Source: Glaciimonas sp. (lineage in GTDB: Bacteria > Pseudomonadota > Gammaproteobacteria > Burkholderiales > Burkholderiaceae_D). From it: a stretch of 64,000 bases of DNA. Below the pieces are notes generated by a model, which saw nothing but the letters and a program-made list of their open reading frames with translations, did not search any database and was not told where the DNA came from. Made by a program: the position numbers and the translations under genes. The stretch spans positions 1-64,000 of the forward strand of contig JABBOY010000033.1 of NCBI GenBank assembly GCA_012927585.1. Reading direction: 5' to 3'. This document shows, piece by piece, positions 34,071 through 42,877 of this stretch. Numbering within the stretch: position 1 is the first letter of the stretch; each line of letters opens with the position of its first letter.

Positions 34071-35510
34071 ATGATTTCGAAAGATTCCCACTCTTTGGAC
34101 CCGGCCGACTGGCAAGCGCTACGCGCACAAGGCCACCTGATGCTGGACGACATCATCGATTACATGGCGAATGTGCGCCAGCGCCCGGTCTGGCAACCGA
34201 TCCCGCAGCACAAGCGCGACATTTTTACCGAACCTTTGCCGGTCGCGCCGACCGATCTAGCTGCGGTGCATGCCAGCTTCATGCAAGACATTTTGCCGTA
34301 TGCAGGCGGCAATACGCATCCCGGCTTCATGGGCTGGGTACAGGGCGGCGGCAATCCGGTCGGCATGCTGGCGGAGATGCTGGCGGCCGGCTTGAATGCC
34401 AATCTTGGCGCGCGCGACCAAATGCCGCTGGAAGTGGAACGGCAAGTGTTGCGCTGGGTGCGCGAACTGTTCGACTTCCCGGATACGGCCACCGGCTTGT
34501 TCGTCACCGGCAGCTCGATGGCGAACCTGATGAGCGTGCTGGTGGCGCGCACTGCGGTGCTCGGGCTGGAAGTGCGGCAGCGCGGACTGGCCGCAGATGG
34601 CCGACGGCTGACCGCTTACACTTCGGCCGGCGCGCACGGCTGCATTGCGCAAGCGGTCGATTTATCGGGACTGGGTTTTGACGCATTGCGGGTGATTCCG
34701 ATGAATGCGCAGCATCAGATCGATCTGGCGGCGCTGCAAAGCGCGATTGTTGCCGATCGCGCGCAGGGTTTCACGCCATTCTTCCTGGTCGGCTCGGCCG
34801 GTACCGTCAACCACGGTGCGATCGATGACTTGAGTGCACTGGCCGATATCGCAGCCAGCGCAGGGTTGTGGTTCCATGTCGATGGCGCTTACGGTGCACT
34901 GGGGATGTTATCAAGCGAAATTGCGCCGCGTTTGAAAGGCATCGAGCGCGCCGACAGTATCGCCTTCGATTTCCATAAGTGGATGCAGGTGCCTTACGAC
35001 GCCGGCTTTTTTTTGGTGCGGGATGGCACCGTGCATCACGACGCCTTTGCTTCGCCAGCGGCGTATCTGCGCCGGGAGACGCGCGGTCTGGCGGCCGGCT
35101 CGCCCTGGCCTTGCGATTTCGGCCCCGACCTGTCGCGCGGTTTTCGCGCCCTCAAAACCTGGTTTACGATCAAGGTCTACGGCGCTGAAAAGCTCGGCCA
35201 GGTGATTGCCGGCACTTGTGCGCTGGCGCAATATTTGCAGCAAAAAATCGAAGCCGAACCGAAATTGGAATTACTCTCGCCGGCCTCGCTCAATATCGTT
35301 TGTTTCCGCTATCGCAGTGCGGAATGTGACAGTTTCAATGCCGAACTGATCGCCGATCTGCACGAATCCGGCATCGCCGCGCCATCCGCCACCACCGTCA
35401 ACGGCTGCCTGGCCATACGGGTGGCAATCGTCAACCATCGCACCGAGAAGCGCGATATTGACGCCTTGTTCGACGCAGTGATCAAGTTGGGCGATGCAGC
35501 GAACCAGTAA
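34071..35510 (+). CDS. Group II PLP-dependent amino acid decarboxylase
   Basis: A 479-residue decarboxylase of the aromatic-amino-acid / tyrosine / glutamate type. PLP lysine about 303 lies in AFDFHKWMQVPYDAGFFLV. HPGFMGWVQGGGNPVG and TSAGAHGCIAQAVDLSGLG are substrate- and cofactor-contacting blocks, and WFHVDGAYGALG has the PLP-binding aspartate. The substrate cannot be assigned; the HPGFMGW block fits aromatic amino acids or related compounds. It has no partner gene nearby. Confidence 0.85.
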   Translation: MISKDSHSLDPADWQALRAQGHLMLDDIIDYMANVRQRPVWQPIPQHKRDIFTEPLPVAPTDLAAVHASFMQDILPYAGGNTHPGFMGWVQGGGNPVGMLAEMLAAGLNANLGARDQMPLEVERQVLRWVRELFDFPDTATGLFVTGSSMANLMSVLVARTAVLGLEVRQRGLAADGRRLTAYTSAGAHGCIAQAVDLSGLGFDALRVIPMNAQHQIDLAALQSAIVADRAQGFTPFFLVGSAGTVNHGAIDDLSALADIAASAGLWFHVDGAYGALGMLSSEIAPRLKGIERADSIAFDFHKWMQVPYDAGFFLVRDGTVHHDAFASPAAYLRRETRGLAAGSPWPCDFGPDLSRGFRALKTWFTIKVYGAEKLGQVIAGTCALAQYLQQKIEAEPKLELLSPASLNIVCFRYRSAECDSFNAELIADLHESGIAAPSATTVNGCLAIRVAIVNHRTEKRDIDALFDAVIKLGDAANQ

Positions 35511-35837
35511 TTCCATTCCCACAGCAGACCTGTGCTTTGCCGGCTTCGCTTGCCGTGCGCCGTGTTACCGCACTGTCGGCGCTTCACCTTCCCATGTATG
35601 ATTAATGGTGAAAAGAAATAATTGATGTTACGCACTTGTCCACCAAAGACACGAAAAGCACGAAAAAATGGCTGGGCATAATTCTTTCCACTGCTTATAA
35701 AAAGTGTGCCCGTAACCTGAGACAAGCACAGAAGCCTGCATCGTTTAAATAATACCGTGTGCTGCGTTCGCGCCTTTCGTGGACCATACTTTTGAAACTA
35801 TGGCCGTGCGTAACATCAGAAAATAAGAAAGTATCCG
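35511..35837. other. 327-bp intergenic region with MITE-like element
   Basis: Most of this stretch is the element at 35623-35818. The part before it (35511-35622) is ordinary non-coding DNA. No gene is visible. Confidence 0.6.
35623..35818. repeat. 196-bp MITE-like element with 13-bp terminal inverted repeats
   Basis: Perfect 13-bp terminal inverted repeats, TGATGTTACGCAC (35623-35635) and GTGCGTAACATCA (35806-35818). Just inside them a second pair is partly inverted: GTCCACCAAAGACACG on the left and CTTTCGTGGAC on the right. About 22 bp of the left inner part (the TTCGTGCTTTTCGTGTCTTT strand) recurs at 51-76, near another CGTAACATC end. There is no transposase, so it would be non-autonomous. 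It ends 19 bp before the transporter gene and may carry its promoter. Confidence 0.6.
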
Positions 35838-36869
35838 ATGTTGAAACAGGCCTTGCTCCAGATCCGATTTTTGTATCCAGGTTATTTCGCTCTGGTAATG
35901 GCTACCGGCATCATCTCCAACGCTCTGATGTTGATGGAATTCAAGATCCTGTCGGACATTCTGTTTATCGTCAATTTGCTGGCCTACCCTTGGCTGCTGT
36001 TCGCTTCGACTGTGCGGGTCATGCGCTTTCGTGCCGAGTACTGGAATGATTTGATAAACCCCAAGCTGGTTTTTTCATTTTTTACTGTCGTCGCAGCATC
36101 CAGTGTTTTCGGCATTCAACTATTGCTGCGTGGTTACACGGCGATTGCACTCGGACTTTGGCTGTTTGGCTTGGTCGCATGGGTATTGCTGAGTTATTTC
36201 AGTTTTAGCGTGTTGATTTTTTTGAATAACCGGCATGGCGTGGACGTCATCCACGGCGGCTGGCTGATTGCGATTGTCGGGACGGAATCGCTGGTTTTGC
36301 TGGGAATTCAACTAACTCCTTACCTGGGGTCGGGTGCGGCATTAATGTTCGTGGTCGTGAATATGCTGTGGGGGATCGGAATCGCCTTTTATGGCATTTT
36401 TATTACCTTATTCAGTTACCGGCTATTTTTTTTGCGAGTCGAGCCGGTCGATGTGACGCCACTGTTCTGGGTTGTGATGGGAGCCGCCGCCATCAGCGTG
36501 AACGCCGGCTCGTCTCTGCTTCTGACCGAGCCCGGGATACCTTTTCTGCTTGCGCTACGTCCGTTTGTTGAGGGCACCATCCTGATTCTGTGGGCTTGGA
36601 GCACTTGGTGGATTCCACTTTTGATTGTTTTCGGCATCTGGAAGTATGTGGTGCATCAAGAGCCGCTCCATTATCACCCTATGCTGTGGAGCGTCATATT
36701 TCCTCTCGGCATGTACTCACTGGCCACTTACCGCTTATCGCTGGCAGCCGATTTTTTGCCGTTGCAGTGGGCGTCCCGGATCATGATTTGGATAGCATTA
36801 GGCGCCTGGCTTTTAACGATGTACGGGGCTCTTGGCGCTATCAGGCAAGGCCTGCGCGTGAGGCTGTGA
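35838..36869 (+). CDS. TDT/TehA-family transporter
   Basis: A 343-residue integral membrane protein with about ten helices. It begins with the family pattern RFLYPGYFALVMATGIISN and has many aromatic-rich spans. The family includes C4-dicarboxylate/malate transporters, tellurite-resistance TehA and SLAC1-type anion channels. The substrate cannot be read. It stands alone, immediately behind the MITE-like element. Confidence 0.8.
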   Translation: MLKQALLQIRFLYPGYFALVMATGIISNALMLMEFKILSDILFIVNLLAYPWLLFASTVRVMRFRAEYWNDLINPKLVFSFFTVVAASSVFGIQLLLRGYTAIALGLWLFGLVAWVLLSYFSFSVLIFLNNRHGVDVIHGGWLIAIVGTESLVLLGIQLTPYLGSGAALMFVVVNMLWGIGIAFYGIFITLFSYRLFFLRVEPVDVTPLFWVVMGAAAISVNAGSSLLLTEPGIPFLLALRPFVEGTILILWAWSTWWIPLLIVFGIWKYVVHQEPLHYHPMLWSVIFPLGMYSLATYRLSLAADFLPLQWASRIMIWIALGAWLLTMYGALGAIRQGLRVRL

Positions 36870-36937
36870 ATTTCTGGCAGGTAGGCGGCAGCAGGCGCCA
36901 GGCCGTTACGGCCTGGTTTTTCTTTCGGCTCAAGACA

Positions 36938-37426
36938 TTAAGCAGGGGTTTGTAGAAAACGCAACAAGCCTTGCAGGCAATACGTCACGGTTTGCTCGCG
37001 CACCGTATGCCGGTCGCCGACGAAAACTTTGCGCTCGGTTACGACCCGCTCGCGCGTGGCCCAGCTGAAGCAGATTGTGCCGATCGGCTTGCCCGGCACC
37101 GCGCCGGCGGGGCCGGCAATTCCTGTGGTGGCGATGGCGACGTGTGCATTGCTGTTGGCCAGCGCACCTTGCGCCATCGCAGCGGCGATTTCTTCGCTGA
37201 CCGCGCCATGTTGCGCAATCAGCACTGCCGACACATCCAGCATTTCAGTCTTCGAGTCGTTCGAGTAAGCAATGAAACCGCAGTCGAACCATTCCGAACA
37301 GCCGGCAATTTCAGTGATTGCCTGTGCCACGCCGCCGCCGGTACAGGATTCTGCAGTAGCTAACAGCAAGTCTTTTTGTTGCAGTGCCTGGCCTACTTCT
37401 GCGGCTAATTTGATGATGTCTTCCAT
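36938..37426 (-). CDS. pncC: Nicotinamide-nucleotide amidase (CinA C-terminal domain)
   Basis: A 162-residue stand-alone CinA C-terminal domain that deamidates NMN to nicotinate mononucleotide. Motifs: ATAESCTGGGVAQAIT, then CGFIAYSNDSKTEML and ATTGIAGPAGAVPGKPIGT. It is the last gene of thiL-pgpA-pncC, 53 bp after pgpA, the usual betaproteobacterial order. Normal length. Confidence 0.9.
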   Translation of the reverse strand: MEDIIKLAAEVGQALQQKDLLLATAESCTGGGVAQAITEIAGCSEWFDCGFIAYSNDSKTEMLDVSAVLIAQHGAVSEEIAAAMAQGALANSNAHVAIATTGIAGPAGAVPGKPIGTICFSWATRERVVTERKVFVGDRHTVREQTVTYCLQGLLRFLQTPA

Positions 37427-37479
37427 TTCAGTCTCCTCTGGATTTTCAATGTTGTAAATCTAAACCTAATCCTAAATTT

Positions 37480-38004
37480 TTACATTGCGCGCCATAATGC
37501 GAACACCAGCAAAGTGTAAAACGCTGCCATTATATCGTCCCACATTACGCCAAAACCTCCCTTGTAGTATTGGTCGAAATAGCGGATCGGTGGCGGCTTA
37601 ACCATATCAAAAAAACGGAACCAGACAAAGGCCCAGAATTGGGTTGCGAAGTCGGCAGGTGTAATGAATAGCAGCACCAGCCAGAACGCGATGATTTCAT
37701 CCCACACCATGCTGCCGTGGTCAGGTGCAGCCAGATTGCGGCCGGTGATGGCGCAGGCCCAGACTCCGAGCGCGAAGCCGAGCACTATGATGATGGCCCA
37801 GTTGATCGGGGTAAAGAGTTCCGGCCAGCGCAAGCTCAACACTGCAAACAACAGCCAGGCGTACAACGTGCCGGAGGTACCTGGCATGATCGGCGATAAA
37901 CCGCTGCCGAAGCCCTGGGCGATGAGGTGTGCCGGATGGGCCAGCATGAAGCGGGCAGTTGCTTTGATCGGCAGGGCGCTATGGGTGGTTTTAGGTGTGC
38001 TCAT
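37480..38004 (-). CDS. pgpA: Phosphatidylglycerophosphatase A
   Basis: A 174-residue membrane phosphatase that makes phosphatidylglycerol from its phosphate. It has the family blocks FGSGLSPIMPGTSGTL, a SMVWDEIIAFWLVL acidic motif, and FVWFRFFDMVKPPPIRYFD. Four hydrophobic spans are seen. It overlaps thiL by 4 nt (ATGA). Confidence 0.92.
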   Translation of the reverse strand: MSTPKTTHSALPIKATARFMLAHPAHLIAQGFGSGLSPIMPGTSGTLYAWLLFAVLSLRWPELFTPINWAIIIVLGFALGVWACAITGRNLAAPDHGSMVWDEIIAFWLVLLFITPADFATQFWAFVWFRFFDMVKPPPIRYFDQYYKGGFGVMWDDIMAAFYTLLVFALWRAM

Positions 38005-38993
38005 GGAGACGTGAAATGGTCGAAAGAAGAGTACTGCGTATCGAGTACTGCACCGCTAGCGTCAACCAGGCGCAGGCCGGCGTCCGGCTCGATGCGGCCG
38101 ATACGCGTGACGGCGGTGCCGGCAGTATGCGCCGCAGCCAGAACGGCGGCCCGTTGCGCGGCGGCGGCGGTAAAGCAGAGTTCGTAGTCGTCGCCGCCAA
38201 CCAGCGCAAATTCACGCTGTAGCGCTTGCGGTTGCTGTGCCAGCATCGGGCCCAGCGGCAGTGCAACGAGGTTGACCAGCGCGCCGCAGCCGGAACGCTG
38301 CAAGATATGCCCGAGATCGCCGCTTAGACCGTCCGAGATATCGATGGCGGCATGGGCGATGCCACGCAAGGCTAGTCCAAGCGCCACGCGCGGGGTTGGC
38401 GTATCCAGTCTGGCAGCGGCGGCGGCCTGGGTTGCACGGTCGAGCGCAACTTCATGCCGCAGACCGGCCAGCGCCAAGCGAGCATCGCCTAGCGTGCCGG
38501 AGATCCAGATATCGTCGCCGGCCTGCGCGGCGGCGCGCCGCAGCGCTTGCCCCGGCAGAATCTCGCCAAAAATTGTGATGCAAATGTTTAATGGCCCACG
38601 GGTAGTATCGCCGCCGATCAGTGCGCAATTGCATTCATCAGCGAGCGCGAACAAGCCGTCGGCAAACCCCGCCAACCACATGCAATCGGCTTGCGGCAAG
38701 GAAAACGCCAGCGTAAAGCCGAGCGGCCGAGCACCCATTGCGGCCAGGTCGGACAGATTCACGGCCAGGCATTTATGGCCGAGTTTTTGCGGATCGGCTC
38801 CAACCAGGAAGTGCCGTCCCTCAACCAGCATGTCGCTTGAAATCGCCATCTCCATGCCGGGTGTCGGGCGCAGCAGTGCGCAATCGTCGCCGATTCCCAA
38901 GGTAATTTGGGAAGGGATCAGATTGGGGCGGGTGAAGAAGCGAGCAATCAGGTCAAATTCGGAAATTGTGCTTTTTGGAACTGTTGATGCCAT
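38001..38993 (-). CDS. thiL: Thiamine-monophosphate kinase
   Basis: A 330-residue ThiL that phosphorylates thiamine phosphate to thiamine diphosphate. Motifs: LGIGDDCALL near the start, ISSDMLVEGRHF, VNLSDLAAMGARP, IGGDTTRG and AAIDISDGLSGDLGHI. It is the first gene of the thiL-pgpA-pncC operon, with a leader that contains an imperfect hairpin (39028-39086). Confidence 0.93.
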   Translation of the reverse strand: MASTVPKSTISEFDLIARFFTRPNLIPSQITLGIGDDCALLRPTPGMEMAISSDMLVEGRHFLVGADPQKLGHKCLAVNLSDLAAMGARPLGFTLAFSLPQADCMWLAGFADGLFALADECNCALIGGDTTRGPLNICITIFGEILPGQALRRAAAQAGDDIWISGTLGDARLALAGLRHEVALDRATQAAAAARLDTPTPRVALGLALRGIAHAAIDISDGLSGDLGHILQRSGCGALVNLVALPLGPMLAQQPQALQREFALVGGDDYELCFTAAAAQRAAVLAAAHTAGTAVTRIGRIEPDAGLRLVDASGAVLDTQYSSFDHFTSP

Positions 38994-39027
38994 ATTTTTT
39001 CCGTCATGGTTTTTTTGAAAGAACGCA

Positions 39028-39086
39028 GTAGGATGTGTGCAAGCGATCGCATACCGAACTTACAAGATCGGTTGCACCCATCCTAC
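39028..39086. repeat. Imperfect inverted repeat upstream of thiL
   Basis: GTAGGATG at 39028 and CATCCTAC at 39079-39086 bound an imperfect stem of about 21 bp with mismatches (inner GTGCAAGCGATC and GATCGGTTGCAC). It resembles the hairpin at 48111-48171, which has GTGGGTGCAAC arms. It may be an intergenic palindrome or a terminator serving either side. Confidence 0.45.
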
Positions 39087-39131
39087 CGCATTCGTTTTGC
39101 CGGGTACTGCGTAATAGCAGCTAATTACGGC

Positions 39132-39707
39132 TTAAAAGCCTAGCTGCGCGCCTACGCCAAACAAGGTGGCCGCGCCCAGAATGGCGAAGATTGCCGCGGC
39201 AATTCTGTGCACCAGGCGCACCGGCATTTTTTCGGCAATCCGGTTTCCCAGAAAAACTGCGGGCACATTGGCGATCATCATGCCCAGCGTGGTGCCGGCT
39301 ACTACAGTAAAGAGGGCATGATACTGCGCCGCCAGCGCGATCGTGGCGACCTGTGTCTTGTCGCCCATTTCAGCCAGAAAAAAGGCCACAAGCGTCGTGC
39401 CGAAGACGCCGAAGCGGGCGAATTTGGCATCGCCTTCCTCAAACTTGTCCGGGATTAGAGTCCAGATTGCCATGCCGATAAACGAGATGCCTAGCACCCA
39501 GCGCAAGGTTTGCGGCCCCATCAGTGTAGTAATCCAGGCCCCGAGCGCACCGGCAAAACCGTGATTGGCCAGTGTGGCGACCAAAATACCGAGCACAATG
39601 GGAATCGGTTTTTTGTATTTTGCAGCGAGGATGAAGGCCAGGATTTGTGTTTTGTCGCCGACTTCGGCCAGGGCTACGATTCCGGTCGAGATGAGAAATG
39701 CTTCCAA
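39132..39707 (-). CDS. GDT1/TMEM165-family (UPF0016) manganese exporter
   Basis: A 191-residue membrane protein with six helices and the two family signatures ALAEVGDKTQILAF and FLAEMGDKTQVATI. In bacteria such proteins (MneA) export Mn2+. I choose the TTG at 39707, which has GGGAG 6 nt upstream and gives the family-standard EAFLISTG start; the ATG at 39737 would put a hairpin inside the coding region. A probable yybP-ykoY manganese riboswitch precedes it, which supports the function. Confidence 0.85.
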   Translation of the reverse strand: MEAFLISTGIVALAEVGDKTQILAFILAAKYKKPIPIVLGILVATLANHGFAGALGAWITTLMGPQTLRWVLGISFIGMAIWTLIPDKFEEGDAKFARFGVFGTTLVAFFLAEMGDKTQVATIALAAQYHALFTVVAGTTLGMMIANVPAVFLGNRIAEKMPVRLVHRIAAAIFAILGAATLFGVGAQLGF

Positions 39708-39738
39708 TTGATGCTCCCAGGCCGAATATGGAACCAAT

Positions 39739-39955
39739 GACTATGCCGCTCCCCGGCCAGTCCAGGGCAGCATAGTCATAGGTCTTGCCAAGCATCGGGA
39801 GCCTGCCGGACTTAAGGAAAATCGAACCGATTCTCGCCAAGTCCAGCAGGCTCCCGACACCGCCTGCACCATGGCCGAAAGGCCAGGTATGTTGACGCAA
39901 GCTCCGACAATCCAGAGTCTGTAACAACTCGATTGTCGGGCGGCTACTCCCCCGT
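39739..39955 (-). ncRNA. Probable yybP-ykoY manganese riboswitch with expression platform
   Basis: Read on the minus strand, the leader begins GGGGGAGTAGCCG (from 39953) and has AACATACCTGGCC followed by GGCCATGGTGCAGG, which match conserved blocks of the yybP-ykoY Mn2+-sensing RNA (aptamer about 39860-39955). Next come a 17-bp hairpin (39797-39813 with 39839-39855, one G-U pair) and an 8-bp hairpin, GACTATGC/GCATAGTC (39739-39777), close to the ribosome-binding site. The gene behind it is a GDT1-type Mn exporter, a usual target. Confidence 0.75.
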
Positions 39956-39998
39956 GACTGCGCGCATTTTATGCCATTAACGCGATTGCAGGGCAGTT

Positions 39999-42563
39999 TT
40001 ATGCACAGCGCTGCGCAATATACGTCAATGCTTGTTCCACCTGATCGATCAGGATCAGGCATAGATCGCCCTCTGCCAGATTGGCCAGTGCGGTATCGAT
40101 GGCCACAAACTCGCCATGCACTTCCACCACCGACTTGGTGCGTTTTGCCTGTTTCAGGCCATCGTGCAGCAGTGCCATGACTTCACCGTCGGCCCGACCG
40201 CGCTGGCATTGGTCTTCATATAGGATGACTTCGTCGAAGGCGTCTCCCAATATCTCGGTTTGGCGGCGGATGTCGTGGTCGCGCCGGTCGCCGGCAGCGC
40301 TGATGACGACCGAGCGGCGCTTCGATGGCATGTTCTCGATTGCCGCCACGAGCGCCGCAATCGCGTCTGGATTGTGGCCGTAGTCGGCAATGATGGTGGC
40401 CTCGTTAAAGGAGAACAGGTTAAATCTTCCCGGTGCGCTGTTGGCATCGTTGATGAAGGTATGCAAGCCGGCACGAATGGTTTCCCAGTCGAGGCCCAAG
40501 CCCCATGCGGCGCCAACCGCCGCCATCGCGTTTTCAACCTGAAAGCCGATGGCGCCATCGCGGGTCAGCGGGATCTGTGTCAAATCAATTCGCTGTGTGT
40601 CCGGGCCTTGTGCAGCGACAATCGCCCCTTGCTCCAGATACACGGTGCGCAACCCCTGGGCGCGGTGGGTAGCAATCACCGGGTGTTGGTGGCTCATGGC
40701 GAAATACGTTATCGAGCCGGGGCAATCGGCAGCCATCTCGACTACCAGCGGGTCGGCCGCATTGAGCACCGCTACGCCGCCCGGTGCGACGTTTTGGACT
40801 ATTACCCGCTTGACCACCGCCAGGTCTTCCACGGTGCAGATGAAGCTCAAGCCGAGGTGGTCGCCCATGCCGATATTAGTCACTACGGCTATATTGCAGC
40901 GATCGAACCCCAGACCTTCGCGCAAGACCCCACCGCGCGCGGTTTCGAAAACAGCAGCGTCCACATCGGGGTGCATCAATACATTGCGCGCACTGCGCGG
41001 GCCGCTGCAGTCGCCGCTATCGATGCGCTTGCCTTCGATATAAACACCATCGGTGCTGGTCAGGCCAACCCGGTATTTATTGGTTTTCAATATATGTGCA
41101 ATCAGGCGCGCTGTAGTGGTTTTGCCATTGGTTCCCGCCACTGCGACCACCGGAATCCGGCCATCGTCGCCCTCGCTATACATGGTTGCAATGATCGCTT
41201 CGCCGACTGCGCGGCCTTTGCCGAACGAGGGCTGAAGATGCATGCGCAAGCCGGGCGCTGCATTGACTTCGACAATGCCGCCGCCTTGCTCTTGCAGTGG
41301 CTTGCTGACACTTTCACACACCACGTCGACGCCGCAAATGTCGAGCCCGATCATCTGCGCAGCTTCAACCGCGCGCGCTGCCAGCTCTGGATGCACTTTG
41401 TCGGTCACGTCGGTAGCCGAGCCGCCGGTGCTGAGGTTGGCATTGTTGCGCAGCACCACCGGTTCGCCTTTGGTCGGGATGCTCTGGAGTGTGTAGCCGT
41501 GCTTGGCCAGGGTTGTCAGGGCAATGCCGTCAACCCTGATTTTAGTCAATGAAGTGGCGTGACCATTGCTGCGCAGCGGGTCAAGATTGACCTGTTCGAC
41601 CAGATCTCCAATGCTGCGAATGCCGTCGCCGATGACTTGCGGCGGTGCCCGACGGGCTGCCGCAACCAACTGCTTGCCGATCACCAGCAAGCGGAAATCA
41701 TGGCCGGGCAGATAGCGCTCAACGATCACGTCGGAGCTGATCGCATACGCCACAGTGAAGGCAGCCAATACTTCTTCCCGGGTCTTGATGTTGACCGCAA
41801 CGCCTTTGCCCTGGTTGCCGTCGCGCGGCTTGAGCACCACCGGGCCGCCGATTTCAGATGCCGCGTTCCAGGCATCTTCGGCATTCGATACCGACCTGCC
41901 TTGCGGCACCGGCACTCCCGCTGCGTGCAGCAATACCTTGGTCAGTTGCTTGTCTTGCGCAATCGCTTCGGCAATAGCGCTGGTGCAGTCGGTTTCTGCG
42001 GCCTGAATGCGGTGCTGCTTGCTGCCCCAGCCAAACTGCACCATGCTGCCTTCGGTCAGGCGCCGGTACGGAATGCCGCGTGCGACTGCGGCCAGCACAA
42101 TCGCGCCAGTGCTCGGCCCCAGCCGCACGTCTTCATCCAGTTCGCGCAGGCTGGCCAGCGCCTGCGCCAGATCGAACGGCGTGTCTTCCGCAGCTGCGCG
42201 ACACAGCGTTTGCGCCAGCTCAAACGCCAGCCTGCCGACCGCCTCCTCGGTATACTCGACCACCACCTGATAGGTTCCGGGATTGACCGTTTGCACTGAG
42301 CGGCTGAAAGTGACCGGGCACCCAGCTTGCGCCTGCAGGCCGAGCGCCGCAGCCTCCAACGCATGCGCCATCGGGCAGCGCCCTTCCTGGTTTACCGGTT
42401 CGAGAAATTTTATTTCGGGGAAGCGTGCGCGCAGCCTGACTTCAAAGCCGGGAATGTCCGTCATTAAACATTCTGTTTCGGGGTAAGACACAATCGCTTC
42501 GATAGCGGTATGACGGCTCCACAGGTTGGGGCCGCGCAATGCTCGAATACGTGATATTTCCAT
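39999..42563 (-). CDS. cphA: Cyanophycin synthetase CphA
   Basis: An 854-residue enzyme that builds cyanophycin (poly-Asp with Arg side chains) from Asp, Arg and ATP. It begins MEISRIRALRGPNLWSRH, the family start. An ATP-grasp module (about 210-470) includes VPVPQGRSV, GPVVLKPRDGNQGKG and GGGIVEVNAAPGLRMHL. A Mur-ligase-like module follows with P-loop VAGTNGKTTTARLIAH (about 490) and SAPGRFNLF with DYGHNPDAI. Full length. It lies downstream of cphA' on the same strand, separated by 314 bp with one repeat. Confidence 0.93.
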   Translation of the reverse strand: MEISRIRALRGPNLWSRHTAIEAIVSYPETECLMTDIPGFEVRLRARFPEIKFLEPVNQEGRCPMAHALEAAALGLQAQAGCPVTFSRSVQTVNPGTYQVVVEYTEEAVGRLAFELAQTLCRAAAEDTPFDLAQALASLRELDEDVRLGPSTGAIVLAAVARGIPYRRLTEGSMVQFGWGSKQHRIQAAETDCTSAIAEAIAQDKQLTKVLLHAAGVPVPQGRSVSNAEDAWNAASEIGGPVVLKPRDGNQGKGVAVNIKTREEVLAAFTVAYAISSDVIVERYLPGHDFRLLVIGKQLVAAARRAPPQVIGDGIRSIGDLVEQVNLDPLRSNGHATSLTKIRVDGIALTTLAKHGYTLQSIPTKGEPVVLRNNANLSTGGSATDVTDKVHPELAARAVEAAQMIGLDICGVDVVCESVSKPLQEQGGGIVEVNAAPGLRMHLQPSFGKGRAVGEAIIATMYSEGDDGRIPVVAVAGTNGKTTTARLIAHILKTNKYRVGLTSTDGVYIEGKRIDSGDCSGPRSARNVLMHPDVDAAVFETARGGVLREGLGFDRCNIAVVTNIGMGDHLGLSFICTVEDLAVVKRVIVQNVAPGGVAVLNAADPLVVEMAADCPGSITYFAMSHQHPVIATHRAQGLRTVYLEQGAIVAAQGPDTQRIDLTQIPLTRDGAIGFQVENAMAAVGAAWGLGLDWETIRAGLHTFINDANSAPGRFNLFSFNEATIIADYGHNPDAIAALVAAIENMPSKRRSVVISAAGDRRDHDIRRQTEILGDAFDEVILYEDQCQRGRADGEVMALLHDGLKQAKRTKSVVEVHGEFVAIDTALANLAEGDLCLILIDQVEQALTYIAQRCA

Positions 42564-42710
42564 GAATATTTCCTTGTGTGCATCCAGCGCGCTGTGCGCG
42601 CATCGATGCAGCGAATAGTCTTAACTGATGTGCCGCATTGTCCACGATAGACACCAACAACACGAGTGGTACGAGCCGGATTCACAGTCCCGTGAATTTC
42701 ATAAAAATAA

Positions 42711-42780
42711 GGAGTATCGTCATTTTTATGGCACTTACCGCATATTTTTATTGATTATATAAAATATACTCATATTAATG
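42711..42780 (+). repeat. GGAGTAT-N20-CCGC dispersed repeat, copy 4
   Basis: GGAGTAT at 42711, CTTACCGCATA after the constant 20-nt gap, then an AT-rich tail with ATAAAATATACTC. It lies within the 42564-42877 intergenic region between cphA' and cphA, which contains no other feature I can support. Confidence 0.7.
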
Positions 42781-42877
42781 TTAGATATTAACAAGACCCT
42801 TTCCAGCACTTGAACGTGGTTTTCTGAACACGCCATCAGCACCTTTTTTTCATGCTTTTCGTGGACATGGATCAAGT

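Noticed and set aside
40260-41552. 430-codon plus-strand frame antisense to cphA
   Set aside because: Open only because of the codon bias of the gene on the other strand; no ribosome-binding site, no domain, His/Ala/Arg-rich translation typical of GC-rich antisense frames. The same applies to 43859-45076 and 22243-23055.
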